Positions 59,466 through 64,000 of a DNA stretch of 64,000 nt are shown here, one piece after another. Each line of letters begins with the position of its first letter. The first letter of the stretch is position 1. This DNA comes from Methylobacterium sp. J-070. GTDB lineage: Bacteria > Pseudomonadota > Alphaproteobacteria > Rhizobiales > Beijerinckiaceae. A program made the translations under genes and the position numbers. The notes beneath the pieces were generated by a model. It saw only the letters and a list, made by a program, of their open reading frames with translations, was not told where the DNA came from and did no database searches. Where the stretch lies: the NCBI RefSeq assembly GCF_022829385.1, contig NZ_JAKSXX010000235.1:343882-407881 (forward strand), written 5' to 3'.

Positions 59466-60374
59466 ATGCGCATCGGGCTCGCGGCCGAGAACGGCACCTG
59501 GCACAGGAACCGCCTGCTGTCCGCGCTGCGCGCACAGGGGGTCGAGCCCGTGCTGTTCTCGCTGGCCGACGTGGCGGTCGTCACCGGCGGTGGCGAGCCG
59601 CTGCGGATCCCGGGCTTCCCGGACGCGCTGCCCGACGGGGTGCTGATGCGGACCATCGCGGGCGGCACCTTCGAGGCCACCACGATGCGGCTCGGCGTGC
59701 TGCATGCCCTGGTGGCGGCGGGCGTCACGGTCTGGAACGCGCCGACCGCGATCGAGCGCTCGGTGGACAAGGCGGCCACCTCGCTGCTCATCGCCCGGGC
59801 CGGCCTGCCGACCCCCGCGACCTGGGTGTTCTCGAAGCGCGAGGCCGCGGCCGCCCTGGTGGCGGACGAGGCGCGGCCGGGCGCGCCGCTCGTGCTCAAG
59901 CCGCTGTTCGGCTCGCAGGGGGAGGGTCTCGCCCTGATCGAGCGGCCGGAGGACCTCCCGGACGAGGAGGCGGTGGCGCGGGTCTATTACCTCCAGCGCT
60001 ACGTGCCCCGCCGGGACGGCCTCTGGCGCGACTACCGGGTGTTCGTCTGCGACGGGCGGGCCCTGGCCGGCATGATCCGCGAGGGCGACGGCTGGATCAC
60101 CAACGTCCACCGGGGCGGCCGGCCGCTGCCCTGGGCGATGCCGCGGGCGGCGGCCGAGCTCGCCGAGGCGGCGGCCGGCGCGGTCGGCGTCGATTATTCC
60201 GGCGTGGATCTCGTCGAGGACGGGGAGGGCGGCTTCTCCATCCTGGAGGTCAATTCCATGCCCGCCTGGTCGGGTCTCCAGACCGTGTGCGAGACCGAGA
60301 TCGCCGCCGCGGTGGTCCGGGGCTTCCTGGCGGCCGTCCGCGGCGCCAGCCGTCCCCGGCTCGTGGTGGCATGA
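59466..60374 (+). CDS. RimK-like ATP-grasp ligase of the H4MPT cluster
   Basis: A 302-residue protein of the RimK/MptN group of ATP-grasp amino-acid ligases: WNAPTAIERSVDKAATSLLI at the ATP-grasp entry, PLVLKPLFGSQGEGLALIE as the ATP loop, RDYRVFVCDGRALAGMIRE, and FSILEVNSMPAWSGLQ with the metal-binding acids. Such enzymes add glutamate to coenzymes (MptN adds glutamate to H4MPT). The position between mch and fae supports a role in methanopterin or methylofuran maturation. ATG at 59466 is preferred to an upstream GTG at 59448. It overlaps the next gene by 4 bases. Confidence 0.88.
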   Translation: MRIGLAAENGTWHRNRLLSALRAQGVEPVLFSLADVAVVTGGGEPLRIPGFPDALPDGVLMRTIAGGTFEATTMRLGVLHALVAAGVTVWNAPTAIERSVDKAATSLLIARAGLPTPATWVFSKREAAAALVADEARPGAPLVLKPLFGSQGEGLALIERPEDLPDEEAVARVYYLQRYVPRRDGLWRDYRVFVCDGRALAGMIREGDGWITNVHRGGRPLPWAMPRAAAELAEAAAGAVGVDYSGVDLVEDGEGGFSILEVNSMPAWSGLQTVCETEIAAAVVRGFLAAVRGASRPRLVVA

Positions 60375-61204
60375 CCCGGCTCGACGCGGGCCTGATCGCC
60401 ACGCTCTACCGGGCCGCCTGCCTCGCCGAACTCGACGCCCTGAAGCCCGGCAACGTCCACGCCTACGCGGCCGGCCACCGCATGGTGGTGGCGGATTTCG
60501 TGAGAAGCGCCGAGGCCTCGGCCGCGCCGCTGACTGAGGCCGGGGCAGGGGTCGGCGCGCGGATCCGCGACGGCGTCGCGGCGACCGTCGCGGCGGTGGG
60601 CCAGAACACGAATCTCGGCATCCTGCTGCTCTGCGCCCCTCTCGCGGCCGCCGCCGAACGGGGACAGCCGGTGGCGAGCGTGCTGGACGGTCTCGACGGG
60701 GCCGATTCGGCGGCCGTCTTCGCGGCGATCCGCATGGCCAATCCGGGCGGCCTCGGCCGCGCCGGCCGCCACGACGTCGCGGCCGATCCGCCCGCCTCGT
60801 TGTTGGACGCCATGGCGGAGGCGGCCGACCGCGACCGGATCGCCCGCGCCTACGTCACCGGCTTCGACGACCTGCGGACGATCGGCCTTCCGGCTCTGGC
60901 CGAGGCACGGAGCGCGGGGCTCGACCCGTCCTGGTGCACCACGGCGATCCATCTCGCCTACCTGACGGCGGTCCCCGACAGCCACGTCGTCCGCAGGCAC
61001 GGCGCCGCGGCGGCCGAGGCCCTCCGCCGCGAGGTCGCGACGGCGTGCGCCGGCCTCGACCTCGCGTCCCGGCCGGTGGCACCGCTCCTCGCCCTCGACG
61101 CCGGCCTGAAGGCGCGCGGCCTGAACCCGGGGACGAGCGCGGATTTCACGGTCGCGACGCTGTTCTGGGACGCCCTCGCGGCGGCCGGCGCCGCGCCGGC
61201 CTGA
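60371..61204 (+). CDS. CitG/MdcB-like triphosphoribosyl-dephospho-CoA synthase family protein
   Basis: A 277-residue protein related to CitG, which links ATP ribose to dephospho-CoA. Visible motifs are RAACLAELDALKPGNVHAYA, VGQNTNLGILLLCAPLA, and ATVAAVG before it, then a C-terminal GLNPGTSADFTVATLFWDAL; these are family-typical. No citrate or malonate lyase genes are nearby, so the classical role is unlikely. In methylotroph C1 clusters a homologue is conserved near mch and fae; its chemistry on a ribosyl-phosphate cofactor such as H4MPT is an inference. ATG overlaps the RimK-like stop. Confidence 0.88.
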   Translation: MTRLDAGLIATLYRAACLAELDALKPGNVHAYAAGHRMVVADFVRSAEASAAPLTEAGAGVGARIRDGVAATVAAVGQNTNLGILLLCAPLAAAAERGQPVASVLDGLDGADSAAVFAAIRMANPGGLGRAGRHDVAADPPASLLDAMAEAADRDRIARAYVTGFDDLRTIGLPALAEARSAGLDPSWCTTAIHLAYLTAVPDSHVVRRHGAAAAEALRREVATACAGLDLASRPVAPLLALDAGLKARGLNPGTSADFTVATLFWDALAAAGAAPA

Positions 61205-61275
61205 ACCCCGCGGGCGTTCGGAAGTTCCCAGGGGCGGACCGATAGAAATTCCTTCGTGTCAGGGCCTTGCGCGGG

Positions 61276-61304
61276 TTGTGACCCGCTGGGCCCCGCTGTA
61301 GGGT
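61276..61304 (+). promoter_or_regulatory. Candidate promoter of fae
   Basis: TTGTGA at 61276-61281 and TAGGGT at 61299-61304 with a 17-base spacer, about 139 bases upstream of the fae ATG. The -10-like box is within TAGGGTCC, also found upstream of pqqA and, as TAAGGTCC, upstream of xoxF. Spotted by eye; strength not tested. Confidence 0.4.
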
Positions 61305-61442
61305 CCGCCGCGCTGTCCGGCCCAACCGGCTCGGCTCATCCGGCTCGGCCGGCATGGTCGGGCGCCGATAACAAGGATGGCTTCCCGGCCGCGGCACCGC
61401 CCGGCGCGCGGCTCTATTTCGGAATCCAGGGAGAGACACCGA

Positions 61443-61955
61443 ATGGCGAAGATCACCAAGGTTCAGGTCGGCGAAGCACTCGTCGGCGACGGCAACGAGG
61501 TCGCCCACATCGACCTCATCATCGGACCGCGCGGTTCGCCCGCCGAGACCGCGTTCTGCAACGGCCTCGTGAACAACAAGCACGGCTTCACCAGCCTTCT
61601 CGCGGTCATCGCGCCGAACCTGCCGTGCAAGCCGAACACGCTGATGTTCAACAAGGTCACCATCAACGACGCCCGTCAGGCCGTCCAGATGTTCGGCCCG
61701 GCCCAGCACGGCGTTGCCAAGGCCGTGCAGGACTCGGTCGCCGAGGGCATCATCCCGGCGGACGAGGCCGACGACCTGTTCATCCTGGTCGGCGTGTTCA
61801 TCCACTGGGAGGCGGCCGACGACGCCAAGATCCAGAAGTACAACTACGAGGCGACCAAGCTGTCGATCCAGCGCGCCGTCAACGGCGAGCCGAAGGCTTC
61901 GACCGTCACCGAGCAGCGCAACTCCGCGCAGCATCCCTTCGCCGCCAACGCTTAG
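61443..61955 (+). CDS. fae: Formaldehyde-activating enzyme Fae
   Basis: Fae condenses formaldehyde with H4MPT to methylene-H4MPT and is among the most abundant proteins in methylotrophs. The 170-residue protein has ITKVQVGEALVGDGNEVAHI with the conserved His22, LIIGPRGSPAETAFCNGL, LAVIAPNLPCKPNTLMFNKV and FILVGVFIHWEAADDAK. The ATG at 61443 gives the usual MAKITK start with GGGAGA upstream. It has its own promoter-like sequence and a strong terminator, as expected for a highly expressed single gene. Confidence 0.98.
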   Translation: MAKITKVQVGEALVGDGNEVAHIDLIIGPRGSPAETAFCNGLVNNKHGFTSLLAVIAPNLPCKPNTLMFNKVTINDARQAVQMFGPAQHGVAKAVQDSVAEGIIPADEADDLFILVGVFIHWEAADDAKIQKYNYEATKLSIQRAVNGEPKASTVTEQRNSAQHPFAANA

Positions 61956-62050
61956 ATCGGGGACGGTCCTGGGCAGAGCGAGCCTCCGCCCGCACCGCGG
62001 GGCCTGCTCCAGCGACTGGCTTCGATCTTCTTAGGCCGATAGGGCTCCTG

Positions 62051-62080
62051 ACGGGACGGCGAAAGCCGTCCCGTTTTTTT
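62051..62080 (+). terminator. Rho-independent terminator of fae
   Basis: ACGGGACGGC (62051-62060), a GAAA tetraloop and GCCGTCCCGT (62065-62074) form a perfect 10-bp stem, followed by a run of T to 62080. A textbook intrinsic terminator 96 bases after the fae stop. Confidence 0.95.
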
Positions 62081-62130
62081 GTGGCCGATACGCCCCGCCT
62101 CGGATGCGTCCGGGGCGACGCGGCCCGCGT

Positions 62131-62937
62131 TCAATAGCAGGCGACCTGGACCGTGAATTCGCGCGCCTTCTCGGCGATCGCGGCGCCATCCATCGGGTCG
62201 CTGGTCCGCACGGCGATCGGGGGTTGGACCCCGTTCGCTTCGAGGAAGTTCAGCGCGATCATCGACTTGATCGCGAAGTTCACGTTCTGCGGAACGTCGC
62301 CCGACGCGAACGCCACCTGCTTGGACTGGATCACCCCGATCACGTTGCCGTACTGGTCCAGCGCGGGACCGCCGCTGTTGCCCTGGTGGACCGGCGCCGA
62401 GATCTGGATCTTGCGCGTGTCGTCACCGGAGCCCGCCGTCGCCGTCACGTTGCCGATGGTAAAGTTCCCGGTGGACGCCAGGACATCGCTCTGCGGGTAG
62501 CCGTAGACGTAGACGCTCTCGCCGAGCCGCGCCCGGACCGACAGCGGCGGCACCACCGCCTGCGGCACATCCGTGGTCAGGACCGCCAGGTCGTTGGTCG
62601 CATCGCCGGCGATGTACCGGGCCTTCACCGGCGGGCGGCCGGGCTGCCGGACCCGGTAGTCCGTGCATCCGGCGACGACGTGGTTGTTGGTCAGGACGTG
62701 CCCGCGCTCCGAGACGTAGAATCCGGTGCCGGTGCTCATGGTGCCGGCCTCGAGCTTGCGCGGCGCCGCCGGCCCGGGGGTCTCCTGGGCCGCGGCACGC
62801 GTCGCGTCCTTCTGGCAGCCGATGACGGCCTCGAACGCCTCCGTCGATCCGACCAGCGACAGGACGGCGATCTGCCGACCCTGGAACAGAACGCTGATGC
62901 TGCCGGCGCTCGACAGGTCGGCGGAGCGACCGATCAC
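62131..62937 (-). CDS. Trypsin-like serine protease, N-terminus apparently missing
   Basis: A 268-residue protein with a trypsin-like domain: the catalytic His in VLTNNHVVAGC, Asp in GDATNDLAVLTTD, and Ser in HQGNSGGPALDQYG. It ends with a short C-terminal part with one Cys. The first available start is GTG at 62937, and no signal peptide precedes the domain although such proteases are normally exported. The first 40 residues (SISVLFQGRQIAVLSLVGS) resemble the last strands of a larger N-terminal domain, suggesting loss of the 5' part. The groEL terminator lies just upstream, so expression would need its own promoter. Confidence 0.8.
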   Translation of the reverse strand: MIGRSADLSSAGSISVLFQGRQIAVLSLVGSTEAFEAVIGCQKDATRAAAQETPGPAAPRKLEAGTMSTGTGFYVSERGHVLTNNHVVAGCTDYRVRQPGRPPVKARYIAGDATNDLAVLTTDVPQAVVPPLSVRARLGESVYVYGYPQSDVLASTGNFTIGNVTATAGSGDDTRKIQISAPVHQGNSGGPALDQYGNVIGVIQSKQVAFASGDVPQNVNFAIKSMIALNFLEANGVQPPIAVRTSDPMDGAAIAEKAREFTVQVACY

Positions 62938-62973
62938 CCGTCCGCGATGATGGCCGCCGCAAGCCGCAATAAG

Positions 62974-62999
62974 AAAAGGGGCCGCCTCTCGGCGACCCC
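62974..62999 (-). terminator. Rho-independent terminator of groEL
   Basis: On the minus strand GGGGTCGCC, a GAGA tetraloop and GGCGGCCCC form a 9-bp stem with one G-U pair (plus-strand 62999-62978), followed by TTTTCTTATT. It starts 27 bases after the groEL stop. Confidence 0.85.
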
Positions 63000-63026
63000 C
63001 TCCCAGTCTTACAGGTTGGCTTGGAC

Positions 63027-64000
63027 TTAGAAGTCCATGCCGCCCATGCCGCCGCCGCCCGGCATCGGGGGGGCGCCGCTGTCCTTCTTCGGCGCGTCGG
63101 CGACCATCGCCTCGGTGGTCACCAGTAGGCCGGCGACCGAAGCCGCATCCTGCAGGGCGGTGCGCACGACCTTAGCCGGGTCGACGATGCCGGCCTGGAT
63201 CATGTCGACATACTCCTCGGTCTGGGCGTTGAAGCCGTAGGTCTCCGAAGAGGTGTTGTCGGTGATCTTGCCGACCACGATCGAGCCTTCGACGCCCGCG
63301 TTCTGGGCGATCTGGCGGAGCGGCGCCTCGAGGGCCTTGAGCACGATCTTGATGCCGGCCTGGACGTCCGGGATTTCGCTCTTCAGCTCGGAGACCGCCT
63401 TCTTGGCGCGCAGCAGCGCGGTGCCGCCGCCCGGGACGATGCCCTCCTCGACCGCCGCGCGGGTGGCGTTGAGGGCGTCGTCGACCCGGTCCTTCTTCTC
63501 CTTGACCTCGACCTCGGTCGCGCCGCCGACGCGGATCACCGCGACGCCGCCCGCGAGCTTGGCCAGGCGCTCCTGGAGCTTCTCCCGATCGTAGTCCGAG
63601 GTCGTCTCCTCGATTTGCGCCTTGATCTGCGCGATCCGGCCCTCGATGTCGGACTTCTCGCCGACGCCGTCGATGATCGTGGTGTTCTCCTTCTCGATCC
63701 GAACCCGCTTGGCGCGGCCGAGCATGGGGAGCGTCACGTTCTCGAGCTTGATCCCGAGATCCTCGGCGATCATCTGGCCCTTCGTGAGGATCGCGATGTC
63801 CTCCAGCATCGCCTTGCGGCGGTCGCCGAAGCCCGGCGCCTTCACGGCCGCGACCTTCAGGCCGCCGCGCAGCTTGTTCACCACCAGCGTGGCGAGCGCC
63901 TCGCCCTCGATGTCCTCGGCGATGATCAGCAGCGGCTTGCCGGTCTGGACCACGGCCTCGAGCACCGGCAGCATCGCCTGCAGCGACGACAGCTTCTTCT
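63027..64000 (-). CDS. groEL: Chaperonin GroEL (3' part)
   Basis: GroEL is the 60 kDa chaperonin that folds proteins in its ring cavity with GroES. The window holds the last 324 codons of about 545; the gene continues beyond base 64000. Features: LLIIAEDIEGEALATLVVNK in the apical domain, KAPGFGDRRKAMLEDIAILT, VIRVGGATEVEVKEKKDRVD, VEEGIVPGGGTALLRA, and the flexible GGGGMGGMDF tail. groES should lie outside the window upstream on this strand. The terminator at 62974-62999 ends the transcript. Confidence 0.97.
   Translation of the reverse strand, partial: KKLSSLQAMLPVLEAVVQTGKPLLIIAEDIEGEALATLVVNKLRGGLKVAAVKAPGFGDRRKAMLEDIAILTKGQMIAEDLGIKLENVTLPMLGRAKRVRIEKENTTIIDGVGEKSDIEGRIAQIKAQIEETTSDYDREKLQERLAKLAGGVAVIRVGGATEVEVKEKKDRVDDALNATRAAVEEGIVPGGGTALLRAKKAVSELKSEIPDVQAGIKIVLKALEAPLRQIAQNAGVEGSIVVGKITDNTSSETYGFNAQTEEYVDMIQAGIVDPAKVVRTALQDAASVAGLLVTTEAMVADAPKKDSGAPPMPGGGGMGGMDF

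Overview
This 64 kb window is high-GC DNA from a methylotrophic alphaproteobacterium, almost certainly a Methylobacterium (or Methylorubrum) chromosome. The diagnosis rests on a lanthanide-type methanol dehydrogenase operon (xoxFGJ), a pqq cluster with a fused pqqCD gene, and the tetrahydromethanopterin (H4MPT) formaldehyde-oxidation genes (fhcBADC, mtdB, mch, fae and cofactor-biosynthesis genes), all within about 25 kb. No rRNA, tRNA, CRISPR array, integrase or complete insertion sequence was found.

Left part (1-36 kb) is mostly housekeeping. It opens with the 3' end of hisF overlapping a catalytically degenerate dihydroorotase (PyrX type), then plsY and dprA. Converging on dprA is a SUKH-domain gene coupled to ruvX. 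Next come gatC-gatA-(small membrane protein)-gatB, an 854-base stretch without a gene, an aaeXAB-like aromatic-acid efflux operon, small exported proteins, a glutathione S-transferase, ndk, purMN, hdaA, a ppk1/ppx pair, a Tat-exported acetamidase/formamidase, a maeB-type malic enzyme, a hexapeptide acetyltransferase and a DUF3297 protein. An AT-richer two-gene unit at 28.6-29.8 kb looks like accessory DNA (possible toxin/immunity remnant). It is followed by a glycosyltransferase/acyltransferase pair, aspS, a WYL-like orphan and rnd.

Right part (36-62 kb) is the C1 region. XoxF oxidises methanol in the periplasm with PQQ and a lanthanide, XoxG takes the electrons and XoxJ is a periplasmic accessory protein. 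On the opposite strand folP-folB-folK follow two uncharacterised exported proteins, which follow pqqABC/DE. Directly upstream of pqqA on the same strand is a sensor/regulator pair in the position of mxbDM. Then the fhcBADC operon (formyltransferase/hydrolase complex, releasing formate) faces a plus-strand run encoding beta-RFA-P synthase, MtdB, an ATP-grasp ligase, Mch, a RimK-like ATP-grasp ligase, a CitG-like protein and Fae. Together these take methanol to formaldehyde, capture it on H4MPT (Fae), oxidise it (MtdB, Mch), move the formyl group through methylofuran (Fhc) and supply PQQ, folate and H4MPT cofactors. The window closes with a serine protease that appears to lack its N-terminus and the 3' end of groEL.

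The best leads for something undescribed are the two exported proteins cotranscribed with pqqE, a PhoB-box-like 11-bp direct repeat just upstream of pqqA with a related box upstream of xoxF and fae, a perfect hairpin between xoxF and xoxG, and the AT-rich pair at 28.6-29.8 kb.
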